Shown here in pieces: positions 38,961 through 49,046 of a DNA stretch of 64,000 nucleotides (positions within the stretch are counted from its first letter, which is position 1; every line of letters begins with the position of its first letter). Made by a program: the position numbers and the translations under genes. This stretch comes from Candidatus Kinetoplastibacterium sorsogonicusi (GTDB lineage: Bacteria > Pseudomonadota > Gammaproteobacteria > Burkholderiales > Burkholderiaceae_B), in contig NZ_CP025628.1 in assembly GCF_003072465.1 (NCBI RefSeq), forward strand, positions 393,501 through 457,500. The letters are read 5' to 3'. The notes under the pieces are model-generated. The model did no database searches, was not told the origin of the DNA, and saw only the letters and a program-made list of their open reading frames with translations.

Positions 38961-40047
38961 ATCGACACTCAAAATCCTTCATAAAGTTTATTAAAGCATG
39001 AATACCGTCAATTGGCATAGCATTATATATAGAAGCTCTAAATCCTCCTAAATTTCTATGACCTTTTAAATTATATAATAATGCATCACTAGCATTATCA
39101 AAAAATTTCTTATTTTTAGTTTCATCAACTAAATTAAAAGTTACATTCATTCTAGAACGATATTTATGTTCCACATAATTAATATAGAATTTAGTAGAAT
39201 CTAGATATTTGTAAAATATCTCAGATTTTTTAATATTATTAGATTCAAATTTTTCAATACCTCCATTTTTCAATAACCACTTAAAAATTAATCCTGCTAC
39301 GTAAATGGCAAAAATTGGAGGAGTATTAACTATAGATTTTTTTAAAAACATATTATGAAAATTATATACTGTAGGACATGTTTTTAAAGGGTGCCTATTT
39401 AATAAATTTTTATTAATAATTATTACTGTTAAGCCTGATATACCAATATTTTTTTGACATCCTGCAAATAGTATTCCTACATTATTCATATTAAATTTTC
39501 TTGAAAGAAAATTTGATGTTGCATCTATTACAAAGGATATTTTTTTTTGAGAATAATCATTCCAATTTACAAATTCTAAACCAGTAATTGTTTCATTACT
39601 ACATATATGTAAATATGAAGGATTATTAGATACTTTCCAATTTTCTATCTTTGGAAAATAATAGTTATTAATATTATTAGAAAAAGAATCAGCTGCTATA
39701 TGTACTTGACAATATTTAGAAGCTTCATTTTTTGATTTATTAGACCAGTAACCAGACAATATAAAATTTGCTACTGAATTATAACTAATATTCATAGGAA
39801 TCATAGCATTAGCAACAGAAGCACCACCTTGCATAAATAAAATTTCATAATGATCAGGTAAATCTAAAAGATGCATCAAATTTTTTTCAGCTTCATAAAT
39901 AATATTAGCAAAATCATCGCTTCTATGATTAATTTCTAAAATAGACATACCAGATGAATTAAAATCAAAAACATCATTTGAAATTTGATTAATTACTTCA
40001 CTAGGTAACATAGATTGACCTGCAGAAAAATTCCAACCTTTATTCAT
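38953..40047 (-). CDS. serC: Phosphoserine / phosphohydroxythreonine aminotransferase
   Basis: PLP enzyme of serine and pyridoxal-phosphate synthesis. It has 364 residues (E. coli 362). It opens NFSAGQSMLPSEV (usually NFSAGPA). The PLP-Lys lies in AGCQKNIGISGL, usually AQKNIGPAG. SNETITGLEF and HRNLGGFRASIYNAMP bind phosphate and cofactor. The sequence has drifted more than its neighbours but the key residues remain. It starts 7 bases after the gyrA stop and overlaps pheA, consistent with a gyrA-serC-pheA-tyrA-aroA-cmk run. Confidence 0.94.
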   Translation of the reverse strand: MNKGWNFSAGQSMLPSEVINQISNDVFDFNSSGMSILEINHRSDDFANIIYEAEKNLMHLLDLPDHYEILFMQGGASVANAMIPMNISYNSVANFILSGYWSNKSKNEASKYCQVHIAADSFSNNINNYYFPKIENWKVSNNPSYLHICSNETITGLEFVNWNDYSQKKISFVIDATSNFLSRKFNMNNVGILFAGCQKNIGISGLTVIIINKNLLNRHPLKTCPTVYNFHNMFLKKSIVNTPPIFAIYVAGLIFKWLLKNGGIEKFESNNIKKSEIFYKYLDSTKFYINYVEHKYRSRMNVTFNLVDETKNKKFFDNASDALLYNLKGHRNLGGFRASIYNAMPIDGIHALINFMKDFECRYG

Positions 40048-40053
40048 ATTAAG

Positions 40054-42627
40054 TTAATCATTTTTATTAATATTACCTTCATGTTCTACAACACGTTTTA
40101 CAGCAGAAAGAACATCAGATTTATTAACATTGATCAGTGTTACTCCTTGTGTAGATCTTCCCATTTCTCTAATTTCAGAAACTCTAGTCCTTACTAAAAT
40201 ACCACTATTAGTAATTAACATTATTTCATCAATATAATTAACTGCAATTGCTCCAACCAATTTACCATTTCTTAGGCTACTATGTATTGCAATCATACCT
40301 TTGGTACCACGACCGTGTCTTGTATACTCTGATATAGAAGTGCGTTTACCAAATCCATTTTCTGTAACTGTTAATATGCTACAATTTTCATTATTAGAAA
40401 CGATCAATGATACTATTTTTTGTTGCTTATTTAATAACATGCCACGTACGCCTCTAGCATTTCTACCAACATGTCTTACATCAGATTCTTTAAAACGAAC
40501 TGCTTTACCAGCATCTGAAAATAGCATAATATCATTATTACCGTCTGTAATATCTACTCCAATCAAGTAATCATCTAAATCTAAAGAAACAGCTATTATT
40601 CCTTTTTTACGTGGATTTGAAAATTCTGATAATGGTGTTTTTTTTACAATTCCACGTGCAGTTGCCATAAATATATATTTATTTGTACTAAATTCTTTTA
40701 TAGGTAAAATAGTAGTAATTTTTTCATTTTCAGATAAATTTAAAATATTAATTAAAGGCTTACCTTTTGAATTTCTAGAACCTTGAGGTATAATTTCCCA
40801 TACTTTTAACCAATAAACTCTTCCTTTATTTGAAAAGCACAATAAGAAATCATGAGTATTTGCTATTAAAATATGATCTATCCAATCATCTTCTTTTGTA
40901 GAGGTAGCTTGTTTTCCATGTCCGCCTCTTTTTTGAGATCGATATTCTGATAATAATTGACTTTTTATATATCCATAATGAGATAAAGTTACAACCATAT
41001 CTTTTGGTTTAATAAAATCTTCAGTTTCTAATTCATATGCATTAAATTCAATTTTTGATTTTCTAAAATCATTAATATCAGAATAAAATTCTTTCTTAAT
41101 TTGATTTAATTCTTTATCAATTATATTTATAATTCTGTTATTATCATTAAGAATATCTTCAAAATCTAATATTTCAGATATTACACTATTATATTCATGA
41201 AAAATTTTTTCTCTTTCTAATCCAGTTAAACGCTGTAACCTCATATTCAATATTTCTTGAACTTGTATTTCACTAATTTTATAATAGCAATCATTTATTA
41301 ATCCTATTTCATTATTTATATCTGTTTGATAGTTATTGATAATTTTATGATCTACAATCATTTTAGATACTATAGAAGATTTCCATAACTTATTCATTAA
41401 ATCTCTTTTAGCATCATTAGAATTAGATGAATATTTAATAATACTGATAAATTCATCAATATTTTCTACTGCTACTGCTAATCCTTCTAAAATATGCGCT
41501 TTTTCTTTAGTTTTATTTAATAAAAACATAGTGCGCCTAGTAACTACCTCTTTTCTATGTTTTAAAAAATAAACTATAATTTCCTTCAAATTTAATAATT
41601 TTGGCTGTCCATCTACTAAAGCAACTAAATTAATTCCTAAAGAATCTTGTAATTGAGTATATTTATACAAATTATTCAAAATAATATCTGGTATTTCTCC
41701 TCTTTTAAGTTCAATTACTAGTCGCATACCATCTTTATCAGATTCATCTCTAATATCAGAAATACCTTCTATTTTATGTTCATTAACTAATTCAGCAATA
41801 CGTTCTTGTAATGTTTTTTTATTTACTTGATAAGGTAAACTATCTACAACAATAGAATATTTATTGTCTTTGTTAGATTTTTCAAAATGAGTTTCTGCCC
41901 TCATAATTACACGACCACGACCTGTTCTATAACCTTCTTTAATACCAGATATACCATATATAATTCCACCTGTAGGAAAATCTGGTGCAGGAATAAATTC
42001 CATTAAATCTTCAATAGAACATTCTGGATTATGTAAACAATGAATACAACCATCTATAACTTCACCTAAATTATGAGTAGGTATACTAGTTGCCATACCA
42101 ACAGCTATTCCTGAACTACCGTTTAAAAGTAAATTAGGAATTTTTGATGGTAATAAAACTGGTTCATATTCACTTCCGTCATAGTTTTCAATAAAATCTA
42201 CAGTATTAAAATCGATATCAGCTAAAATATGATGAGCTATTTTAGAAAGTCTAATTTCAGTATATCTCATTGCTGCAGCACTATCACCATCTATTGATCC
42301 AAAATTACCCTGACCGTTTATCAATGTATTTCTCATTGAAAATGTTTGAGCCATTCTTACTATAGCAGCATATACCGATTGATCGCCATGAGGATGATAT
42401 TTACCTATAACGTCTCCTACTATACGAGCTGATTTTTTATATGGTTTATTCCAATCATTATTTAATTCATTCATAGCGAATAATACTCTTCTATGAACTG
42501 GTTTTAAGCCATCTCTGACATCAGGAAGTGCCCTTCCAACAATTACACTCATTGCGTAATCTAAATAACTACGGCGCATTTCTTCTTCTATTGTTATAGG
42601 AAGAGTTTCTTTAGCAAATGAATTCAT
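40054..42627 (-). CDS. gyrA: DNA gyrase subunit A
   Basis: Cleaves and rejoins DNA in gyrase, introducing negative supercoils. It has 857 residues (E. coli 875). ATG at 42627 gives [26 protein letters not shown] in register with E. coli; the TTG five codons upstream is rejected. The catalytic Tyr lies in [11 protein letters not shown] (about 122). The C-terminal wrapping domain has the GyrA box as [10 protein letters not shown]. In the quinolone-determining region the E. coli Ser83, Ala84 and Asp87 are Gln, Ser and Ala (GDQSVYA). It is divergent from ompA over a 324-base intergenic region. Confidence 0.97.
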   Translation of the reverse strand: MNSFAKETLPITIEEEMRRSYLDYAMSVIVGRALPDVRDGLKPVHRRVLFAMNELNNDWNKPYKKSARIVGDVIGKYHPHGDQSVYAAIVRMAQTFSMRNTLINGQGNFGSIDGDSAAAMRYTEIRLSKIAHHILADIDFNTVDFIENYDGSEYEPVLLPSKIPNLLLNGSSGIAVGMATSIPTHNLGEVIDGCIHCLHNPECSIEDLMEFIPAPDFPTGGIIYGISGIKEGYRTGRGRVIMRAETHFEKSNKDNKYSIVVDSLPYQVNKKTLQERIAELVNEHKIEGISDIRDESDKDGMRLVIELKRGEIPDIILNNLYKYTQLQDSLGINLVALVDGQPKLLNLKEIIVYFLKHRKEVVTRRTMFLLNKTKEKAHILEGLAVAVENIDEFISIIKYSSNSNDAKRDLMNKLWKSSIVSKMIVDHKIINNYQTDINNEIGLINDCYYKISEIQVQEILNMRLQRLTGLEREKIFHEYNSVISEILDFEDILNDNNRIINIIDKELNQIKKEFYSDINDFRKSKIEFNAYELETEDFIKPKDMVVTLSHYGYIKSQLLSEYRSQKRGGHGKQATSTKEDDWIDHILIANTHDFLLCFSNKGRVYWLKVWEIIPQGSRNSKGKPLINILNLSENEKITTILPIKEFSTNKYIFMATARGIVKKTPLSEFSNPRKKGIIAVSLDLDDYLIGVDITDGNNDIMLFSDAGKAVRFKESDVRHVGRNARGVRGMLLNKQQKIVSLIVSNNENCSILTVTENGFGKRTSISEYTRHGRGTKGMIAIHSSLRNGKLVGAIAVNYIDEIMLITNSGILVRTRVSEIREMGRSTQGVTLINVNKSDVLSAVKRVVEHEGNINKND

Positions 42628-42951
42628 AAAATTTAAAATCAATCATAAATAAAAAAGATGTAAAATATATATAGCTTTAAATAAATATATAATATTTAAT
42701 AAAAATTTGAACTTAATTAATTAAATGTAAATATATAAAATAATTTTATATATAATTTAGTTGCACGTAATCAACAACTATGTTAAATATTCATTTAAAA
42801 ATAAATACATAAATAATTAATCTGTTTAATATATTTTAACAAAAAATCAATAAATACTTTAGTATTATTCGTATTATGATTAATAATTTATCAGAATATT
42901 ACCCTAATATATCGAAAAAAATATATTTAAAATAAAATTGGGAGAATAAAA
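42628..42951. other. Divergent gyrA/ompA intergenic region
   Basis: About 320 bases of A/T-rich sequence with promoters expected in both directions. No gene or RNA is seen. A plus-strand promoter candidate lies at 42837-42865, and GGGAG at about 42941 is the ompA ribosome binding site. Confidence 0.6.
42837..42865 (+). promoter_or_regulatory. Candidate sigma-70 promoter for ompA-ubiG
   Basis: TTAACA (42837-42842, five of six to the -35 consensus) and TAGTAT (42860-42865, four of six to the -10) with a 17-base spacer, about 86 bases before the ompA start. In such AT-rich sequence chance matches are common. Confidence 0.3.
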
Positions 42952-43533
42952 ATGAACAAAAAATGTGATATGAAAAAAAAATGTATTGTAAAAGGCTATA
43001 TTATAAAAATACTATTATTTCTAATTGCTTTTTTTGTAATATCAAAATCCATCTATGCTGATACTATTATTAATAATAACTGGCAAGGAAATTTTGGACA
43101 AAATTGGAAAAATAGTAATGGATTATGTTGGCGTAATTCTAATTGGAGTGAACAAACTGCTTCAAAAATTTGTGATGGTGCTTATTGTAAATATAATATA
43201 GAAACAAATTTTGCATTTGATGATTATAATTTACAGTTAGAATCACAAAAACTAATAAATCAATTATTAGAATTATCTTCCAATTTAAATATTAAGGAAA
43301 TTATTTCTATAGGTCATACAGATTCAACTGGAAAAGATTCATATAATAATAAATTATCAGAATTACGTGCTAATTCTGTAAAAAATTACTTATTAAATAA
43401 TAGTAACTTAAGTGAGGATATAATTTCTGCATATGGTAAAGGTGCTAAAGAACCAAAAACTTCTAATGCATCTAGTGAAGGAAGAGCACAAAACCGTAGA
43501 GTTAAAATTGAAATTATAGGTAATAATCGTTAA
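42952..43533 (+). CDS. ompA: OmpA-family outer-membrane / peptidoglycan-associated protein
   Basis: Periplasmic or outer-membrane protein of 193 residues. A basic start and hydrophobic core (about 15-32) form a signal peptide with probable cleavage after IYA (Ala36). The middle segment NWKNSNGLCWRNSNW is shared with the small OmpA proteins of Bordetella relatives. The C-terminal OmpA domain binds peptidoglycan: GHTDSTGKDSYNNKLSELRA and GRAQNRRVKIEI. There is no room for a full eight-strand barrel. A GGGAG ribosome binding site precedes the ATG, supporting this start rather than the Met at residue 7. ubiG follows after 27 bases. Confidence 0.9.
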   Translation: MNKKCDMKKKCIVKGYIIKILLFLIAFFVISKSIYADTIINNNWQGNFGQNWKNSNGLCWRNSNWSEQTASKICDGAYCKYNIETNFAFDDYNLQLESQKLINQLLELSSNLNIKEIISIGHTDSTGKDSYNNKLSELRANSVKNYLLNNSNLSEDIISAYGKGAKEPKTSNASSEGRAQNRRVKIEIIGNNR

Positions 43534-43560
43534 AAAAACATATTTGATAAAGACAATATT

Positions 43561-44304
43561 ATGGAAAATCAAAATTATTTAAATGAAAATTTTGGAGATA
43601 ATGTAAATTATGAAGAAATTTCTCATTTTGATAATTTAGCTGATTCTTGGTGGATTAAAGATGGTAAATTTAAAACTTTACATTTATTAAATGATATAAG
43701 AGTAAAATGGATTAATGATTTTGTTAATATTTATAAAGATAAAAAAATATTAGATGTAGGTTGTGGTGGAGGAATTTTATCTGAAACTTTATCATCTTTA
43801 GGTGGTCTTGTAACAGGTATAGATATGTCTAAAAAATCTATAGAAATAGCTAAGTACCATTGTAGAAATTATGATGTTAAACCAAAATATTATAGAACTA
43901 GTATAGAATTATTTGAAAAAACATCTTCAGAGAAATTTGATATAATTACTTGTATGGAAATGCTAGAACATGTAGATAATCCTATATCTATCATAAATAG
44001 CTGTAAAAATTTATTAAATGATGATGGAGTAATAGTATTATCAACAATAAATAGAAATTTAAAATCTTTTTTATATGCTATTTTGGGAGGAGAGTATATA
44101 TTCAATATTCTCCCTAGAGGTACACATAAATATGAATCATTTATAAAACCTAGTGAACTATATAAAATAATTATTCATCATGGTTTAGATTTAATAGATA
44201 TTATTGGTATTTCTTATAATCCATTTTTAGAAAAATTTTATTTATCTAAAGATGTTAATATAAATTATATGATGATGATAAAAAAAAAGAATTATAATTA
44301 TTAG
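43561..44304 (+). CDS. ubiG: 3-demethylubiquinol / polyprenyl-dihydroxyphenol O-methyltransferase UbiG
   Basis: SAM-dependent O-methyltransferase acting twice in ubiquinone synthesis. It has 247 residues (E. coli 240). The N-terminus EEISHFDNLADSWW is family typical. The SAM motif is KKILDVGCGGGILSE (about 61-75) with TGIDMS following; CMEMLEHV and the RGTHKYESFIKP segment are UbiG hallmarks. Retained ubiquinone synthesis agrees with the ETF, ETF-QO and DadA genes here. gph, which often follows ubiG in relatives, is absent and tmRNA follows instead. Confidence 0.95.
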   Translation: MENQNYLNENFGDNVNYEEISHFDNLADSWWIKDGKFKTLHLLNDIRVKWINDFVNIYKDKKILDVGCGGGILSETLSSLGGLVTGIDMSKKSIEIAKYHCRNYDVKPKYYRTSIELFEKTSSEKFDIITCMEMLEHVDNPISIINSCKNLLNDDGVIVLSTINRNLKSFLYAILGGEYIFNILPRGTHKYESFIKPSELYKIIIHHGLDLIDIIGISYNPFLEKFYLSKDVNINYMMMIKKKNYNY

Positions 44305-44340
44305 TTATTTTGATATATAATTAACGATTATGTTATTTAT

Positions 44341-44722
44341 GGGGTCGACTGGATTCGACGTTGATTTAACAACAATTTACGGCATGTCGAGTATCAGATT
44401 ATCTCGTAAAAATTTATCTGAACAATATAAACGCAAACGATTCGCGTTACAAGCTAGCAGCTTAGTCTATTAGCCGTTGCATTGATTTTTTCCTTGGATC
44501 ATTTGAATATATTTAGTAATACCAAATTAATATTCATAGCAACGACATATAAAGGAATCGAAAGATGTTATAGTCATATGATATCTTTTTAAATTAAATG
44601 ACTAGCTTTACTAAATTTTGTAAATTAATAAAAGTAAAGTTAAATATTATTAATTTACTAAACATGTAGAAGTGATTGTGAAGAATTAGCGGACGGGGGT
44701 TCGATTCCCCCCGACTCCACCA
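44341..44722 (+). ncRNA. ssrA: Transfer-messenger RNA (ssrA), one-piece
   Basis: Rescues stalled ribosomes and tags proteins for degradation. About 382 nucleotides from GGGGTCGACTGGATTCGACG to the TTCGATTCCCCCCGACTCCACCA end; the 7-bp acceptor stem pairs with one G-U, and CCA is encoded at 44720-44722. The tag frame starts at GCA 44433 and ends at TAG 44463-44465, reading ANDSRYKLAA. The final LAA proteolysis signal is kept, but the interior differs from the usual betaproteobacterial ANDERFALAA. Downstream, ATAATTT/AAATTAT flanking a short loop (44722-44742) may end the transcript and overlaps the end of convergent rluD. Confidence 0.96.
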
Positions 44723-44731
44723 TAATTTGAT

Positions 44732-45712
44732 TCAAAAATTATTCCATAATATTGATTTTTCAAGTAATAACATATCTTTAGGTAAATCTATTTTAAAATT
44801 ATATTTATTATTGCTTGAATTACTAGGATCTAAAAATTCTAAATAATATGCGTGTAACATTTGTCTTTTAATATTTTGTAAATTATTACTATTTGCTGGT
44901 CCATAAGTAGAATCTCCTAATATAGGGTGATTAATACTAGACATATGTACCCTTATTTGATGTGTACGACCTGTTTCTAATTTACAAATAATTTTAGAAA
45001 TATTTTTTTTGTCCATTTCTCCAACAGATATAACCTCGTAATGTGTAATAGCCTCTTTAAAAGATCTTAAATGTTTAAGATTAGTTGTCATTTTTATTCT
45101 ATTTACTCTATCTCTTCCTATTGGAAGTTTTATTGTTCCAGATTTTAAAAGATGTCCAGATACTATTGCAATATATTCTCTTTTTACAGTACGCAACTGT
45201 AATTGTTTTGATAAATTATTTTGAGATAGCTCATTACGTGCTATTACCATTAATCCTGAAGTATCTCTATCTAGTCTATGTACTATACCAGCTCTTGGTA
45301 ATGAACATAATTCTGGAAAATGAAATAACAAAGCATTCATTAACGTACCATGCCAATTACCAGCACCTGGATGTGTTACTAATCCAGCTGGTTTATTTAT
45401 AATAATAAAATTATTATTTGAATATATTACATTTATATCAATCTTTTCAGGGATAAAAGAATTATCTTCATTAAAATCTTGGTGTGGTAATATTGAAATT
45501 ACATCATTAAGTTTTACTATTTCTGATGGTTTTACTTGTTTATTATTAAGAAAAATATAGCCGGATTTTATCAATATTTGTAATTTTGATCTAGAATAAT
45601 TAGGTAATAAAATATTTAAAATTTTATCTAATCTATTAAGTTCTAGATTTTTAGACACCCAAAAATATTTTATGTTTTTTTCATTAGATTTATTTATTTG
45701 TGAATGAGACAT
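44732..45712 (-). CDS. rluD: 23S rRNA pseudouridine synthase RluD
   Basis: Makes pseudouridines 1911, 1915 and 1917 in helix 69 of 23S rRNA. It has 326 residues (E. coli 326). An S4 domain (about 24-80, RLDKILNILLPNYSRSKLQILIK) is followed by the catalytic domain with NKPAGLVTHPGAGN and HRLDRDTSG; the nucleophile is Asp148. LETGRTHQIRVHM closes the active site. It is divergent from bamD as in other betaproteobacteria and converges with tmRNA. Confidence 0.96.
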   Translation of the reverse strand: MSHSQINKSNEKNIKYFWVSKNLELNRLDKILNILLPNYSRSKLQILIKSGYIFLNNKQVKPSEIVKLNDVISILPHQDFNEDNSFIPEKIDINVIYSNNNFIIINKPAGLVTHPGAGNWHGTLMNALLFHFPELCSLPRAGIVHRLDRDTSGLMVIARNELSQNNLSKQLQLRTVKREYIAIVSGHLLKSGTIKLPIGRDRVNRIKMTTNLKHLRSFKEAITHYEVISVGEMDKKNISKIICKLETGRTHQIRVHMSSINHPILGDSTYGPANSNNLQNIKRQMLHAYYLEFLDPSNSSNNKYNFKIDLPKDMLLLEKSILWNNF

Positions 45713-45774
45713 AAAAATAATTGTATAATTTATTGTTTAATATATTTTAAAAAAGGATATTTGTATTATTACTT

Positions 45775-46452
45775 ATGTTTATTAATTTCATCAAACATGT
45801 ATGTATTTTTTTTATATGTATTATATTTTTATTAAATAAAAGTTATGCTAATAATAGAAATCAAGAATTTAAGTCTTTATATGAAATTTCACAAACATAT
45901 ATAAAGAATAGTAATTGGGAAGATGCAATAAAAATACTATTAATATTAAAAAGTAAATCTCATAATAGCAATGAAATCAAAATTATCTTAACAGATTTAG
46001 CTTATATATATTCAAATACTGGAGACATACAATTATTAGAGCAATTAGTAAATAAAATAAATATATTATATCCTGACACTATGAACGATTATTTATTATA
46101 CTTACAAGGAACTACATATTTAAACAAAAATAAAAAAAATATATTTTATAAAATAAGAAAAAAATATGATTTAGAAAATAGAAAAATTTTATTTTCCTAC
46201 AGCAAATTGAATGAACTAATTATCAATTATCCTGAAAGCAAATATTTCTCTAATGCTAAAAAACATTTATATTATTTAGATAATATATTAGCATATAGAG
46301 AATTAAATATAGCAAACTTTTATTATAGAAAAAAAGAATATCTAGCTGCAATAAAAAGGTCACAAGATGTGATTAAAAATTTTAGTTCTTCTCATTATGT
46401 TAACGAGGCTCAATTAATCATAAATAAAGTTTATATTCATAATAAATTATAA
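45775..46452 (+). CDS. bamD: BamD-like outer-membrane assembly protein without a lipobox
   Basis: TPR protein of 225 residues corresponding to BamD (ComL), the essential lipoprotein of the outer-membrane beta-barrel assembly complex (E. coli 245 residues). The TPR helices match BamD order: SLYEISQTYIKNSNWEDAI, LAYIYSNTGDIQLLEQLV, YPESKYFSNAKKHLYYLDN, and AYRELNIANFYYRKKEYLAAI. The N-terminus is a hydrophobic signal (about 8-22) ending SYA-NN, with no Cys at the expected mature +1 position, so the usual lipid anchor is absent; the Cys at residue 15 is inside the hydrophobic core and has no AG-like lipobox before it. Divergent placement beside rluD supports the call. Confidence 0.82.
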   Translation: MFINFIKHVCIFFICIIFLLNKSYANNRNQEFKSLYEISQTYIKNSNWEDAIKILLILKSKSHNSNEIKIILTDLAYIYSNTGDIQLLEQLVNKINILYPDTMNDYLLYLQGTTYLNKNKKNIFYKIRKKYDLENRKILFSYSKLNELIINYPESKYFSNAKKHLYYLDNILAYRELNIANFYYRKKEYLAAIKRSQDVIKNFSSSHYVNEAQLIINKVYIHNKL

Positions 46453-46455
46453 AAC

Positions 46456-47463
46456 TTAAAAATCATTTATTCCTATAATTTCCTTAACTTGATTTATATT
46501 TTTTTGTGCAATAATCTTAGCTTTTTTTGCTCCATTCAATAAAATTTCTTTTAAAAATGATGGCTTTGATATTAATTCAATATACTTCTCTCTCATTGGT
46601 TCTATTTCTCTATTAATAAGATTGAATAATGATAATTTAGCTTCCTTCCAAGACATTCCTTGATTTAAATCTTTATAAAATTGACTAGAGTCTTCATGAT
46701 TTGAAAATGCTTTGTATAATAAATATATAATAGAATTTTTAGATTCTTTATACTCTCCAGGTTTACTAGAATCTGTTACAATACTCATTATATATTTATA
46801 TAAATCTTTTGAGTTACATTCAAACAAAGGTATAGTATTATTATAGCTTTTAGACATTTTTCTTCCATCAAGACCTGGTAATATTTCTACATCTTTAGAA
46901 ATATATGCTTCTGGAAGAACGAAATAATTAACTTCATATATATTATTAAATTTTATAGCAATATCTCTTGCTATTTCAATATGTTGTAATTGATCTCTAC
47001 CTACTGGTATACGATTTGCTTTAAATAGCAATATATCAGCTGCCATCAATATAGGATAATTGTAGAGACCCATATTGATTCCATAATCTTTATCTAACCC
47101 ATTTAATATATTTTGATCTATTAAAGATTTATAAGCATGTGCTCTATTCATTAATCCCTTATTTGTTACACATGTTAAAATCCATGATAATTCAGTAATT
47201 TCTATTACATCAGATTGACGGTAAAATATAACTTTTTCAGGATTTAAACCAGAAGCTAACCAAGTAGCTGCTAATTGTAAACATGATTGATGAATACGAT
47301 TTGCATCTTGACATTTAACTAATGCATGGTAATCAGCTAAAAAGAAAAAAGATTCAATATTAGATAAATTACTATTTTTTATTGCGGGACGAATTGCACC
47401 TGCATAGTTACCTAAATGAGGTGTTCCAGAAGTTGTAATACCAGTTAAAATGCGTTGTTTCAT
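46456..47463 (-). CDS. trpS: Tryptophanyl-tRNA synthetase
   Basis: Class I synthetase charging tRNA-Trp. It has 335 residues (E. coli 334). The HIGH-equivalent is TPHLGNYAGAI (about 14-24) and the KMSKS loop is GRKMSKSYNN. YNYPILMAADILLFKA and GRDQLQHIEIARDIA are family hallmarks. It ends 3 bases from the convergent bamD, so termination signals must lie within the coding regions. It follows the lpdA terminator. Confidence 0.97.
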   Translation of the reverse strand: MKQRILTGITTSGTPHLGNYAGAIRPAIKNSNLSNIESFFFLADYHALVKCQDANRIHQSCLQLAATWLASGLNPEKVIFYRQSDVIEITELSWILTCVTNKGLMNRAHAYKSLIDQNILNGLDKDYGINMGLYNYPILMAADILLFKANRIPVGRDQLQHIEIARDIAIKFNNIYEVNYFVLPEAYISKDVEILPGLDGRKMSKSYNNTIPLFECNSKDLYKYIMSIVTDSSKPGEYKESKNSIIYLLYKAFSNHEDSSQFYKDLNQGMSWKEAKLSLFNLINREIEPMREKYIELISKPSFLKEILLNGAKKAKIIAQKNINQVKEIIGINDF

Positions 47464-47489
47464 ATAAAGAAATAGAAATATTTTTTAAT

Positions 47490-47530
47490 AAAAAAGTTAA
47501 CTATTATCTATTTTAATAGTTAACTTTTTT
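47490..47530 (-). terminator. Intrinsic terminator of sucA-sucB-lpdA
   Basis: Perfect 17-base inverted repeat (47490-47506 and 47514-47530) with a 7-base loop, 6 bases after the lpdA stop on the minus strand. The stem closes with an A-run on its 5' side and a T-run on its 3' side, as in bidirectional intrinsic terminators. It lies between lpdA and trpS. Confidence 0.75.
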
Positions 47531-47536
47531 TAAGTT

Positions 47537-48964
47537 TTAATAATTTAAAGATCTATTATCTAATGCTAAAGCTGCTTCTTTTAATGATTCAGATAATGTA
47601 GGATGAGCATGCCAAATTCTAGCAATATCTTCAGATGAACCTTTAAATTCCATAATTGTAACAGCTTCAGAAATTAACTCAGATGCCATAGCACCAATTA
47701 TATGTACACCTAATACTTCATCTGTATATTTATCAGCTATAATTTTAACAAAACCAGATGTATCACCTAAAGCACGAGCCCTACCATTTGCTATAAATGG
47801 AAAACTACCTATTTTATAATCTCTCTTTAATTCTTTCAATTGTTGCTCATTTTTACCAACCCAAGCTATTTCTGGTGATGTATAAATTACCCAAGGTATA
47901 TTGTTAAAATTTAAATGTCCTTTTTGTCCTGCAATCATTTCTGCAACGAAAACACCTTCCTCTTCTGCTTTATGAGCTAACATTGGTCCTCTTACTACAT
48001 CACCAATAGCCCAAATATTTTGTAAATTTGTTTTGCAATAATTATCAACAGAAATAAAACCTTTACTATCTAAAGTTAATCCTACAGATTCTGCATTTAA
48101 ATCTTTTGTAAATGGGATGCGCCCTATAGACACTATTAATTTGTCGAAAATTATTTCATGATTATTTGAGGAAGAATCTTTGTATTTAACAGAAACAGAA
48201 TTTTTAGAATAACTAATATCTTTAACTTCAATACCTACATTAATTTTTAATCCTTGTTTTGTAAATAATTTAAAAGCTTCTTTAGATATTTGAGAATCTG
48301 CTGCTGCAAGGAAATTAGGAGCAGATTCTAAAATTGTTACATCTGCACCTAATCTTCTCCATACACTTCCTAACTCTAAACCTATAACTCCAGCACCTAT
48401 GATTCCAAGTTTTTTAGGAACTGTATTTATACTTAATGCACCATCATTAGATAATATTGTTTGTTCATCAAAAGCAATATTAGGAAATTCTCTAGCTATT
48501 GATCCAGTTGCTATAATAACATTTTTAGCAGATAATATAGATTCTTCTTTATTTTTAACTTTAATTAACCATTGATCATTTTCTTTACCAAAAAAAGATC
48601 CTTTACCATGAAAAAATGATACCTTATTTTTTTTAAATAAATATAGAATACCTTCATTATTTTGTTTAACTATATTATCTTTTCTTTTTAAAAAATTATT
48701 TATATTGATTTTTGCATTAGAAATTTCTATACCATGAGTATGAAATGAATGATTTACATGATCAAAATATTCTGAAGATTGTAATAAAGCTTTTGATGGT
48801 ATACATCCTACATTTGTACATGTACCACCAGGTGCCGGATTACCATTAATATTACTCCATGCATCAATACATGCAACTGACATTCCTAACTGAGATGCCC
48901 TAATAGCTGCTATATAACCACCAGGACCAGCACCTATTACAATTAGATCAAATTTATTATTCAT
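47537..48964 (-). CDS. lpdA: Dihydrolipoamide dehydrogenase (E3)
   Basis: FAD disulfide oxidoreductase reoxidising lipoyl groups of the 2-oxoglutarate dehydrogenase complex. It has 475 residues. The FAD motif DLIVIGAGPGGYIAAI starts near residue 6; the redox pair is Cys49 and Cys54 (GGTCTNVGCIPSK); the NAD motif is LGIIGAGVIGLELGSVW; the catalytic His-Glu lies in HAHPTLSES. ATG at 48964 has AGGAA upstream; a more distal start would add 13 atypical residues. Last gene of sucA-sucB-lpdA, closed by a strong hairpin. Confidence 0.97.
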   Translation of the reverse strand: MNNKFDLIVIGAGPGGYIAAIRASQLGMSVACIDAWSNINGNPAPGGTCTNVGCIPSKALLQSSEYFDHVNHSFHTHGIEISNAKININNFLKRKDNIVKQNNEGILYLFKKNKVSFFHGKGSFFGKENDQWLIKVKNKEESILSAKNVIIATGSIAREFPNIAFDEQTILSNDGALSINTVPKKLGIIGAGVIGLELGSVWRRLGADVTILESAPNFLAAADSQISKEAFKLFTKQGLKINVGIEVKDISYSKNSVSVKYKDSSSNNHEIIFDKLIVSIGRIPFTKDLNAESVGLTLDSKGFISVDNYCKTNLQNIWAIGDVVRGPMLAHKAEEEGVFVAEMIAGQKGHLNFNNIPWVIYTSPEIAWVGKNEQQLKELKRDYKIGSFPFIANGRARALGDTSGFVKIIADKYTDEVLGVHIIGAMASELISEAVTIMEFKGSSEDIARIWHAHPTLSESLKEAALALDNRSLNY

Positions 48965-49046
48965 AATGTTCCTATTCAAAATATTAGCATAAATAAAATA
49001 CATATTGAATTATTATTTATAATTCAATATGTATTTATCAAATATC

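Noticed and set aside
44310..44338. TTGATA upstream of ssrA as its -35 box
   Set aside because: No -10-like hexamer lies at a workable spacing before the tmRNA 5' end, so I do not annotate a promoter there.
45085..45402. Plus-strand open frame of 105 codons inside rluD
   Set aside because: It is antisense to a well-conserved gene, has no family resemblance and reads as a Leu/Tyr-rich mirror of rluD codons.
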